From Solirubrobacteraceae bacterium (GTDB lineage: Bacteria; Actinomycetota; Thermoleophilia; Solirubrobacterales; Solirubrobacteraceae): a DNA stretch of 18,840 nt. The translations under genes were made by a program, and so were the position numbers. The notes beneath the pieces are model-generated. The model made no database searches. It saw only the letters and a list, made by a program, of their open reading frames with translations, and was not told the origin of the DNA. Shown one piece after another: positions 7,454 to 14,059 of this stretch; positions within the stretch are counted from its first letter, which is position 1; the number at the start of each line of letters is the position of its first letter. Location of the stretch: positions 1 through 18,840 of the forward strand of contig JANJUA010000101.1 in the NCBI GenBank assembly GCA_024710825.1, given 5' to 3'.

Positions 7454-8244
7454 CAGAGCTCGAACACCTCCTTGATCGCCGCGACCGCCGCGTCGCTGTC
7501 CCCGTCGATCGGGGTCACCTCGAACGTGATCTGACGGTCGTAGCCCGCTCGGTCGAGGACGCGGCGGATGTGGTGGAAGTTGATCTCGCCGTGGCCCGGC
7601 TGGACGCGGCCCGGCACGTCGGCGACGTGCACCGACGAGACGTACGGCAGCGCGTGCAGCAGCGTGTCGGTCAGCCGCCCACGGACGAGCTGCTGATGGA
7701 AGCAGTCGTAGAACATCGTCACCTGCGGGTCGCCCACCTCGCGGCACAGCGCGACCGCCATGTCGCTGTCCTCCAGGTAGTACCCGGGCACGTGGACGGT
7801 GTTGATCGCCTCCAGGCACAGCTCCATCGGCTTGCCGGCGACGAGCTTCAGGCACTCGCGCAGCGCCTCGACGGCGGCCACCTGGCGCTCGTCGCGGGTG
7901 AGCGGCGGCGGCTTGGTCACGTGCCCCTCCGGACGGCGCATGCCGTCGGAGAAGAGGTGCAGCTGGTCGGCGCCCACCCGCTCGGCCACCGCGACCGTCT
8001 CGCGCAGCGACTCGAGGACGAGCTCGAGCTCGTCGGGGTTGGCCAGCCCGCCCTGGTGGTGGCCGAAGAAGCCGGCGATCTCGATCCCGCACTCGCGGGC
8101 GACCTCGCCCAGCTCGTCGATGTCGTCGGGCTCGCGCCAGTCCCACATCTCGACCCGGTCGAAGCCCGCGTCCGCCGCGCGGCGGACGCGCTCGGGCCAC
8201 GGCAGGTCGGCCCACATGAACTTGATCGACACCGAGCTCTTCAC
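7453..8244 (-). CDS. Sugar phosphate isomerase/epimerase family TIM barrel, hydroxypyruvate isomerase-like
   Basis: This 263-residue protein starts at GTG 8244, which overlaps the SDR stop (GTGA). It is an AP-endonuclease-type TIM barrel. The segments CLEAINTVHVPGYYLED, FYDCFHQQ and ADVPGRVQPGHGEINF parallel the hydroxypyruvate isomerase (Hyi/OtnI) family closely. Likely metal ligands are E145, D180, H206 and E242; R213 in the PGR loop corresponds to a substrate-binding position. Hyi enzymes usually carry Gln where H206 stands, so the substrate may differ. The family isomerises or epimerises small hydroxy-carbonyl compounds. Placed between two SDRs and next to an aldehyde dehydrogenase, it fits a short oxidoreductive pathway. 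Confidence 0.82.
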   Translation of the reverse strand: MKSSVSIKFMWADLPWPERVRRAADAGFDRVEMWDWREPDDIDELGEVARECGIEIAGFFGHHQGGLANPDELELVLESLRETVAVAERVGADQLHLFSDGMRRPEGHVTKPPPLTRDERQVAAVEALRECLKLVAGKPMELCLEAINTVHVPGYYLEDSDMAVALCREVGDPQVTMFYDCFHQQLVRGRLTDTLLHALPYVSSVHVADVPGRVQPGHGEINFHHIRRVLDRAGYDRQITFEVTPIDGDSDAAVAAIKEVFEL

Positions 8245-8996
8245 GACGGGCCCATCGTCGCGCCGCCGTTGACGAGCAGGTTCTGGCCGGTGACGAGCCG
8301 GGCGGCCGGCGACGCCAGGTACGTCACCGCCTGCGCGATGTCGCTGGGGACGAGCGCCTCGGCGAGGCACTGGCCCTTCGCCACGATCTCGCGGTACTCG
8401 GCCGGGACGGTCTGCTCGGTGACCTCGGTGGTCACCAGCCCCGGGCTCACCGCGTTGACGGCGATCCCGTGCGGGCCCAGCTCGCGGGCCATGCCGCGCG
8501 TGATGCCCACGACCGCGCCCTTGGACGCGACGTAGTGCAGGAACTGCGGCATGCCGAACACGAAGACGTTCGAGGCGATGTTCACGATCCGGCCGCTGCC
8601 GGCGGCCCGCATCGGTCCGCAGGCCGCCTTGGCGACGAGGAAGACGGAGCGGACGTTGACCCTCATCATCAGCTCCCACTCGTCGAGCGGGATCTCCCAG
8701 AACGGCCGCCGCTGCATCGTGGAGAAGACGCCGGCGTTGTTGACGAGCACGTCGAGGCGCCCGAAGCGCTCGACGACCTCGGCGACCGCCTCGTCCACGC
8801 GCGCCTCGTCGGTGACGTCGCAGGCGATGCCCGCCGCGGAGCCTCCCGCCGCCTCGATGGCGGCGACGGTGTCCGCCGAGTCCGAGAGGTCGAAGGAGAC
8901 GACCGTCGCGCCCGCGCGGGCGAGCGTCTCGCAGATCTCGCGCCCGATCGCCCGGCCGCCGCCGGTGACGAGCGCGACCTGCCCGTCGAGGCTCAC
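8241..8996 (-). CDS. SDR family oxidoreductase (first SDR of the minus operon)
   Basis: This 251-residue classical SDR starts at GTG 8996, within the GTGA overlap with the aldehyde dehydrogenase stop. Motifs are TGGGRAIG at 11-18 (a slight variant of TGxxxGIG), NNAG at 86-89, and the catalytic S142, Y155 and K159 (YVASK). The acidic end of the second beta strand (D36 in VVSFDLS) favours NAD(H) over NADP(H). The C-terminal NLLVNGGATMG is normal for the 3-oxoacyl-ACP reductase-like branch. The gene is co-transcribed between the aldehyde dehydrogenase and the TIM barrel, suggesting consecutive alcohol, aldehyde and acid oxidation steps. The specific substrate is not recognisable. Confidence 0.9.
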   Translation of the reverse strand: MSLDGQVALVTGGGRAIGREICETLARAGATVVSFDLSDSADTVAAIEAAGGSAAGIACDVTDEARVDEAVAEVVERFGRLDVLVNNAGVFSTMQRRPFWEIPLDEWELMMRVNVRSVFLVAKAACGPMRAAGSGRIVNIASNVFVFGMPQFLHYVASKGAVVGITRGMARELGPHGIAVNAVSPGLVTTEVTEQTVPAEYREIVAKGQCLAEALVPSDIAQAVTYLASPAARLVTGQNLLVNGGATMGPS

Positions 8997-10480
8997 CACA
9001 GCGAGGGGTTGGCGTCGAAGTTCAGGGACTTGACCTCGGTGAACTCCTCGAGGCCCACGACCCCCTGCTGACGGCCCATGCCGGACTGCTTCACGCCGCC
9101 GACCTCCAGCTCCGTGTAGAAGCGGTTGTAGGTGTTGATCCAGATCGTCCCGGCCTCGACCTCGCGGCCCAGGCGCCACGCGCGGTTCAGGTCGCTCGTC
9201 CAGAGCCCCGCCGCGAGACCGAACTCGGTGCAGTTCGCCAGCGCGATCGCCTCGTCGTCGTCGTCGAAGACCTGGACCGCGAGCACGGGGCCGAAGATCT
9301 CCTCCTGCACGAGGCGCGCGTCGGGCGCCAGGCCGGTGACGATCGCGGGCGGCACGTAGCAGCCGGCCGCGTGCTCGGGGCCGTCGAGCGGGCGGCCGCC
9401 GGCGACGAGCTCGCCCTCCTTGCGCCCCAGCTCGATGTAGTCGAGGATCGACCGCTGCTGGGAGCGCGAGACGACCGGCGCGATGTCCGTCGACGGGTCC
9501 AGCCCGTCGCCGACGCGCAGGGCGTCGACCTTCGCTGCGAGCTTGGCCAGGAACTCGTCGGCGATCGACCGCTCGAGCAGCAGCCGGCTGCCCGCCGTGC
9601 AGATCTGTCCGGTGCTCGAGAACGCCGCGGCGGCCGCGCCGGCGAGCGCCTTCTCCATCGGGGCGTCGGCGAAGACGATGTTCGGCGACTTGCCGCCCAG
9701 CTCCAGCGAGACCTTCTTGAGGCGGTCGGCGGCGTGGCGCATGACGCCGACGCCGGTCGTCGACTCGCCCGTGAACGCGATCATCTCGACGCCCGGGTGC
9801 TTGACCAGCGCGTCGCCCACGACGGCGCCCGAGCCGAGCACGCAGCTCACGATGCCCTCGGGCAGCTCGGGGTCGGCGGCCAGGGGCGCCAGCGCGGCGA
9901 CCGTGATCGCCGGGGTCAGGCTCGCGGGCTTGACCACGACGGCGTTGCCGGCGGCCAGCGCGGGCGCGAGCGAGCGCGTCGGGAGGGTCAGCGGCCAGTT
10001 CCAGGGCGTGTTGACCGCGACGACGCCGACCGGCTCGCGCAGGGTGACGCCGTGGACGCCGGGGCCGAGCGGCAGCGCGCGCCCGTGGATCGAACGCGCC
10101 TGGCCGGCGTAGTAGTCGGCGTGGTTGGCGGCGCCGAGGATCTCGACGCGCGCCTCGAACAGCTTCTTGCCCTGCTCGCGCGTGAGCAGCTCGGCGAGCT
10201 CGTCGGCGCGCTCGCGCAGGGCGTGGGCGTAGCGCTGCAACACGCGCGCGCGAAGCGCGCCGTCGTCGCGCCAGGCGCCGCGCACGGCGGCGCGGCCGGC
10301 GCCGACGGCGGCGTCCACGTCCGCGGGCTCGGACGCGCGTACGCGCGCCACGAGGTCGCCGGTCGCAGGGTCGGTGCTCTCGAACGCGGCGCCGCTCGCG
10401 CGAACGAACGCCTGCTGCGCGGTCGGCAGCTCGAGGGGCGTCCACTCCGTCCTGGGCGTGGACGCGACAGGTGCGCTCAT
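8993..10480 (-). CDS. NAD(P)-dependent aldehyde dehydrogenase family protein
   Basis: This is a full-length 495-residue ALDH-superfamily protein. Visible elements are N161 in TPWNWPL (oxyanion asparagine), K184 in VVKPAS (cofactor binding), the general base E260 in LELGGKSPN and the catalytic nucleophile C294 in TGQICTAGSR. EEIFGPVL and GVKQSGMGR follow in the C-terminal half. It oxidises an aldehyde to the carboxylic acid in the cytoplasm. The general pattern resembles betaine-aldehyde/aminoaldehyde dehydrogenases but does not fix the substrate. The ATG at 10480 overlaps the stop of the GntR regulator (ATGA), making it the first structural gene of the minus operon. Confidence 0.94.
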   Translation of the reverse strand: MSAPVASTPRTEWTPLELPTAQQAFVRASGAAFESTDPATGDLVARVRASEPADVDAAVGAGRAAVRGAWRDDGALRARVLQRYAHALRERADELAELLTREQGKKLFEARVEILGAANHADYYAGQARSIHGRALPLGPGVHGVTLREPVGVVAVNTPWNWPLTLPTRSLAPALAAGNAVVVKPASLTPAITVAALAPLAADPELPEGIVSCVLGSGAVVGDALVKHPGVEMIAFTGESTTGVGVMRHAADRLKKVSLELGGKSPNIVFADAPMEKALAGAAAAAFSSTGQICTAGSRLLLERSIADEFLAKLAAKVDALRVGDGLDPSTDIAPVVSRSQQRSILDYIELGRKEGELVAGGRPLDGPEHAAGCYVPPAIVTGLAPDARLVQEEIFGPVLAVQVFDDDDEAIALANCTEFGLAAGLWTSDLNRAWRLGREVEAGTIWINTYNRFYTELEVGGVKQSGMGRQQGVVGLEEFTEVKSLNFDANPSLW

Positions 10481-11223
10481 GCGTCACCCTCCGTCTGGGT
10501 CGTTTCCAAGAGCGTGCCGAGGGACGCCCGCACCGAGGCGAGATGCGCGGCGACGGCGGCGCGGGCCGCCTGCGGGTCGCCCCGCTCGATCGCGGCGATG
10601 ATGGCGTCGTGCTCCCGCGCCGACTCGTCCGGGCGGCCCTGCGGCTGGAGGGTCGCGCGGCGCGACTCGTTGAAGGTGAGGTGCAGCTCGCGCAGGAGGT
10701 CGCACAGGAGCGGGCTGGCGCTCGCCTCGGCGATGCCCTCGTGGAAGGCGACGTCGTGGTCCACGAGCTCCTGCATCGTCGCGCCGGCGGCGCGGAAGTC
10801 CGCGTTGAGCACGACGAGGCGGGCGACCGCCGCGGCGTCGGCCTCCGTCGCCGCCGCCTCGGCGGCGAGCTCGTCGAGGGCGCCGCGCACCTTGAGCAGC
10901 TCGAAGATCTCGTCCTTGTGGACGGTCAGCCAGTGGCTGAAGGAGCTGGCGTACTGATCGCTGCGGGACTCCGCCACGAAGCAGCCGCGCCCGTGCTCGA
11001 CGCGCACGAGCCCGACGGCCTCGAGCGCACGGATCGCCTCCCTCACGCTGACGCGGGAGACGCCCAGCAGCTCGACGAGCTCGCGCTCGGAGGGAAGGCG
11101 ATCGCCGGCGGCGTAGTCGCCGCGCTCGATGGCCGCCTCGAGCTGCTCGCGGACCTGCTGAGTACGCGAGACGGACATCAGCGTGGTGTAGCTCACACGC
11201 CCATCCCCGGACCCGCTTGACAT
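10477..11223 (-). CDS. GntR family (FadR/FCD subfamily) transcriptional regulator
   Basis: Numbered from ATG 11223 this is 248 residues. The winged helix-turn-helix covers about 20-85, with SERELVELLGVSRVSVREAI as its core, and the all-alpha FCD effector domain covers about 108-240. FCD metal/effector residues D157, H161 (DVAFH), H205 (REHDAI) and H227 (AAHLASV) are all present, so a carboxylate effector is likely. The start is uncertain: ATG 11232, ATG 11223 (GGAGAGG immediately upstream), GTG 11196 and ATG 11178 are all in frame, and only the last few residues before the HTH differ. It is the first gene of the minus operon and is divergent from the ABC operon. It is the natural candidate to bind the repeated ACWGACGTCWTACCA elements. 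Confidence 0.9.
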   Translation of the reverse strand: MSSGSGDGRVSYTTLMSVSRTQQVREQLEAAIERGDYAAGDRLPSERELVELLGVSRVSVREAIRALEAVGLVRVEHGRGCFVAESRSDQYASSFSHWLTVHKDEIFELLKVRGALDELAAEAAATEADAAAVARLVVLNADFRAAGATMQELVDHDVAFHEGIAEASASPLLCDLLRELHLTFNESRRATLQPQGRPDESAREHDAIIAAIERGDPQAARAAVAAHLASVRASLGTLLETTQTEGDA

Positions 11224-11262
11224 CCTCTCCATGGGACCGGCAATATAACAGACGTCATACCA
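11217..11262 (+). promoter_or_regulatory. Putative promoter and operator of the ABC transporter operon
   Basis: A consensus -35 TTGACA (11217-11222) precedes an AT-rich patch CAATATAAC (11241-11249), a strong exception in this GC-rich sequence. The -10 could be CAATAT (18-nt spacer) or TATAAC (21-nt spacer); neither is ideal. The element ACAGACGTCATACCA follows at 11248-11262, exactly 25 nt after the -35. This is the same arrangement as in front of E1 alpha, with 13 of 15 bases identical. A repressor bound here would cover the start site. The -35 also falls inside the longer versions of the GntR reading frame. Confidence 0.6.
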
Positions 11263-11270
11263 GATGGAAG
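11242..11270 (-). promoter_or_regulatory. Possible minus-strand promoter of the GntR operon
   Basis: Read on the minus strand, TATATT (11247-11242) is a good -10, with a weak CTTCCA (11270-11265) 17 nt upstream. The operator-like element would then lie between -35 and -10, giving autoregulation. A start site near 11235 would leave almost no leader before ATG 11232, so a leaderless message is possible. The evidence is only the -10 match and the position. Confidence 0.35.
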
Positions 11271-11324
11271 GGGCCTGAGAGCTGTTCTCGGGCCCCGACA
11301 CGGAGACCGAGAGGAGAGGGGCCC
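11270..11324 (+). promoter_or_regulatory. Structured leader upstream of the ABC ATPase with alternative pairing to the ribosome binding region
   Basis: An 11-bp hairpin with a 5-nt loop is formed by GGGGCCTGAGA (11270-11280) and TCTCGGGCCCC (11286-11296), with one T-G pair. The 3' arm GGCCCC (11291-11296) can instead pair with GGGGCC at 11318-11323, which directly follows GGAGA and precedes the ATG at 11326. The two pairings are mutually exclusive, so the leader could switch access to the start. There is no T-run after the first hairpin, so simple termination is less likely. In GC-rich DNA such complementarity can arise by chance. Confidence 0.35.
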
Positions 11325-11325
11325 G

Positions 11326-12123
11326 ATGCCGATGACCTCGGCAGAGAGAGCTGAGAAGCCGCCGACGGTGACCGCGCCCACGGACGGCGGAGGGATCCAC
11401 GTGCGCAGCGTCTCGAAGGTGTTCCCGAACGGCACCACGGCGCTCGAGCCGACCGACCTCGCCGTCGGCGAGGGCCAGTTCGTGTCGATCGTCGGGCCCT
11501 CCGGCTGCGGCAAGTCGACGCTGTTGCGCATCATCGCCGGGCTCACCCCCGCGACCACCGGCGAGTGCTCGATGCCCACGGGCTCGCGGCGCGCCTTCGT
11601 CTTCCAGGACGCCACGCTGCTGCCCTGGCGCACCGTCCGCAAGAACGCCCAGCTGCTGCTCGAGCTCGAGGGCTTCGACAAGGCCGAGCGCGAGCGGCGC
11701 GCCGCCGAGGCGCTCAAGCTCGTGTCGCTCGAGGGCTTCGAGAAGGTCTACCCGCGCAACCTCTCCGGGGGCATGAAGATGCGGCTCTCGCTCGCGCGCG
11801 CCCTCGGCCTCCAGCCGAAGCTCTTCCTCATGGACGAGCCGTTCTCGGCGCTCGACGAGCTGACGCGCGAGACGCTCCAGGACGAGCTGCTGCGGATCTG
11901 GTCCTCCGAGGGCTTCACCGCCCTGTTCGTGACCCACAACCTCTACGAGGCGGTCTACCTCTCCAGCCGCGTCGTGGTGATGTCCGCCCGCCCCGGCCGG
12001 ATCGTCGCCGACATCGACGTCCCGCTGCCCTATCCGCGGACGCCCGACATCCGCCAGGCGCCCGAGTTCAACGAGGTCTCCGCCAAGGTCTCGGCGGCCC
12101 TGCGAGGAGGTGCGGTCCAGTGA
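11326..12123 (+). CDS. ABC transporter ATP-binding protein (SsuB/TauB/NrtD-like importer family)
   Basis: This 265-residue ATPase has Walker A GPSGCGKST (57-65), Q-loop Q94 in VFQDATLLPW, signature LSGGM (146-150), Walker B LFLMDE (166-171) followed by the D-loop SALD, and the switch histidine H204 in FVTHN. The LLPWRTVRKN and EPFSALDELTRETLQDE stretches are typical of nitrate/sulfonate/taurine-type importers. A purine-rich GAGAGGAGAGG lies upstream of the chosen ATG; a second ATG two codons in is also possible. It overlaps the permease gene by GTGA and heads an ATPase-permease-binding protein operon divergent from the GntR gene. It acts at the inner face of the membrane to power uptake. Confidence 0.94.
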   Translation: MPMTSAERAEKPPTVTAPTDGGGIHVRSVSKVFPNGTTALEPTDLAVGEGQFVSIVGPSGCGKSTLLRIIAGLTPATTGECSMPTGSRRAFVFQDATLLPWRTVRKNAQLLLELEGFDKAERERRAAEALKLVSLEGFEKVYPRNLSGGMKMRLSLARALGLQPKLFLMDEPFSALDELTRETLQDELLRIWSSEGFTALFVTHNLYEAVYLSSRVVVMSARPGRIVADIDVPLPYPRTPDIRQAPEFNEVSAKVSAALRGGAVQ

Positions 12124-12971
12124 GCACCCCGGCCTTCGCCGCCGACGTCGCGCCCCGAGCCGGGAGCCCCGTGCTCGCCCGGATCGGAGCCATCGCGCGC
12201 GCCTACGCGCCGCCGGCGCTCGTCTTCGTCGTCTTCATCGGTTTCTGGTCGCTGCTCGCGGTCACCGTCTACGGCGACCAGAACTACCTGCTGCCGCGGC
12301 CGTGGGACGTGGCGCAGGCGGCCTGGGAGGAACGCTCCCAGCTGTGGAGCGCCACGGTGATCACGTTCACCGAGGCCGCCGCCGGGTTCGGCCTGGCGAT
12401 CCTCGTCGGCATGGTCTTCGCGGTCGTCATGAGCCAGGCCAAGCTCCTGGAGCGCAGCCTGTACCCGTACGCGGTGATGCTCCAGACCGTGCCGATCGTC
12501 GCCGTGGCGCCGGTCATCGTGCTGTGGTTCGGCTACAACCAGCGCTCGGTCATCGTCGTCGCGTTCATGATCGCGGTCTTCCCGATCCTGAACAACACGC
12601 TGCTGGGCCTGCTGTCCACGGATCGCAACCACGTCGACCTGTTCCGCCTGCACAAGGCCAGCCGGCTGCGGCAGTTCGTCAAGCTGCGCCTACCGAGCGC
12701 CATCCCGCACGTGTTCGCGGGCCTGCGCGTGTCGGCCGGCCTGGCGGTCATCGGCGCGATCGTCGGAGAGTTCATCATCGGCTCGGGGGGCTCCGAGGGA
12801 GGGCTGGGCGTGAAGGTCATCTACGCCCAGGGCAAGTTGGACACCAACCTGCTGTTCGCTGAGGTCGTCGCGGCAACGCTGCTCGGCTTCCTCTTCTTCG
12901 TCCTGGTCAGCTACGTGGGCAACCTGCTCATGCGCAGCTGGCACGAATCGGCGCTCAAGAACGACGTCTGA
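12120..12971 (+). CDS. ABC transporter permease (SsuC/TauC-like)
   Basis: This 283-residue membrane protein starts at GTG 12120, preceded by GGAGG nine bases upstream and overlapping the ATPase stop. Hydrophobic segments fall at about residues 30-50, 84-104, 118-138, 142-162, 203-222 and 245-268, giving six helices. The cytoplasmic EAA-type coupling loop is around 177-206 (HKASRLRQFVKLRLPSAIPH followed by VFAGLR). The proline-rich segment LLPRPWDVAQA near residue 60 and VGEFIIGSGGSEGGLG near 215 are characteristic of the BPD_transp_1 permeases that work with NMT1/SsuA binding proteins. It forms the transmembrane channel, probably as a homodimer. Confidence 0.93.
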   Translation: MSTPAFAADVAPRAGSPVLARIGAIARAYAPPALVFVVFIGFWSLLAVTVYGDQNYLLPRPWDVAQAAWEERSQLWSATVITFTEAAAGFGLAILVGMVFAVVMSQAKLLERSLYPYAVMLQTVPIVAVAPVIVLWFGYNQRSVIVVAFMIAVFPILNNTLLGLLSTDRNHVDLFRLHKASRLRQFVKLRLPSAIPHVFAGLRVSAGLAVIGAIVGEFIIGSGGSEGGLGVKVIYAQGKLDTNLLFAEVVAATLLGFLFFVLVSYVGNLLMRSWHESALKNDV

Positions 12972-12990
12972 TCATCCCCGAGGAGGGAAC

Positions 12991-13989
12991 ATGTCTCAGC
13001 TACGTAGGACGCTCGCGACCCTGGTCGCACTGCTCGCCGCCGTCACGCTCGCCGCCTGCGGCGGCTCCGACGACGAGGGCGCATCGACGTCGGCCTCCGC
13101 CACGACCGGTGTCGAGACCGAGAAGGTCAGCCTGCTCATGAACTGGTTCGCCCAGGCGGAGCAGGGCGGCTACTGGCAGGCCCAGGCGGCCCAGACGGGC
13201 GCGGCCGACGGTCTCGAGATCGAGGTCCGCCAGGGCGGCCCGCAGATCCAGACCATCCCGCAGGTGGCCGCCGGCGAGGCCGACTTCGGCATCGCGCAGG
13301 CCGACGAGCTGATGCTCGCACGCGCCCAGGGCGTGCCCGTCGTCGAGGTCTTCGGCGGCATGGACAAGTACCTCCAGTGCCTGATGTTCCACCCCGACGC
13401 CGGCATCAGCGACTACGCCGACATCAGCGGTCACCAGGTCGCGGTGGCGCCCAGCGGCGGCTTCTGGCCGTGGATCAAGGGCGAGTACGACGTCACCGAC
13501 GTCAAGGAGATCAACTTCACGGGCTCGCTCGCCGAGTTCAAGCGCAACCACGACCTCGTGCAGCAGTGCTTCATCACGAGCGAGCCGTACTTCGCCGAGC
13601 AGGAGGGCATCGACCACGAGACGCTGATGGTCGCCGACGCGGGCTACAACCCGTACTCGCAGGGGCTGTTCACCAGCGAGCAGATGATCAAGGAGCACCC
13701 CGAGACCGTCCGCAAGGTCGTCGCCGCGGTCCAGGAGGGCTGGCGCCAGTTCATCGAGGACCCGACCAAGGCGCGCGAGCTCGTCATGGAGGTCAACCCG
13801 GACGCCGAGCAGGAGCCGTTCGACTTCGCCTGGCAGACGCTGAAGGACGGCGGCTACCTCGGCGACCCCATCGGCGGCATGACCGCCGAGCGCTGGGAGG
13901 AGCTGCACACCCAGCTGACGGACGCCGGCGTGCTCACCAAGGAAGTCGACCCGAGCACGGTCTGGACGGACGAGTTCATCACGCAGTAG
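12991..13989 (+). CDS. ABC transporter substrate-binding lipoprotein (NMT1/THI5-SsuA-like)
   Basis: The 332-residue protein has a lipoprotein signal (basic MSQLRR, hydrophobic core, lipobox LAAC with C23 as the lipidated cysteine), then a low-complexity linker rich in Ser, Thr and Asp. The mature part begins VSLLMNWFAQAEQGGYW and contains GGPQIQTIPQVAAGEADFGI, the pattern of the NMT1/THI5-like family that binds pyrimidine precursors, sulfonates, nitrate or aromatic acids. The ATG is preceded by GAGGAGGG. The many aromatic residues (such as GGFWPWIKGEY and GYNPYSQGLF) suggest a ring or planar ligand, but this is only a guess. It hands solute to the adjacent permease. A strong hairpin follows the gene. 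Confidence 0.92.
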   Translation: MSQLRRTLATLVALLAAVTLAACGGSDDEGASTSASATTGVETEKVSLLMNWFAQAEQGGYWQAQAAQTGAADGLEIEVRQGGPQIQTIPQVAAGEADFGIAQADELMLARAQGVPVVEVFGGMDKYLQCLMFHPDAGISDYADISGHQVAVAPSGGFWPWIKGEYDVTDVKEINFTGSLAEFKRNHDLVQQCFITSEPYFAEQEGIDHETLMVADAGYNPYSQGLFTSEQMIKEHPETVRKVVAAVQEGWRQFIEDPTKARELVMEVNPDAEQEPFDFAWQTLKDGGYLGDPIGGMTAERWEELHTQLTDAGVLTKEVDPSTVWTDEFITQ

Positions 13990-14001
13990 CAGTCCGCGAG
14001 C

Positions 14002-14027
14002 GGCGCGCGACCCACGGGTCGCGCGCC
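14002..14027 (+). terminator. Terminator-like hairpin after the ABC operon
   Basis: The arms GGCGCGCGACCC (14002-14013) and GGGTCGCGCGCC (14016-14027) are perfectly complementary; realistically this is an 11-bp stem with a 4-nt loop. It lies 13 bases after the binding-protein stop and 32 bases before the E2 start. There is no T-run, as is common in actinobacteria. It may terminate, attenuate or protect the 3' end of the transporter mRNA, lowering E2 expression relative to the binding protein. Confidence 0.6.
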
Positions 14028-14059
14028 CTTCGCCTCTCACGCCGACAGGAGCAGGACGA

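Noticed and set aside
11224..11937. N-terminal extension of the GntR frame across the intergenic region into the ABC ATPase gene
   Set aside because: It runs antisense through the ATPase, the leader hairpin and the operator; FadR-type regulators begin shortly before the HTH.
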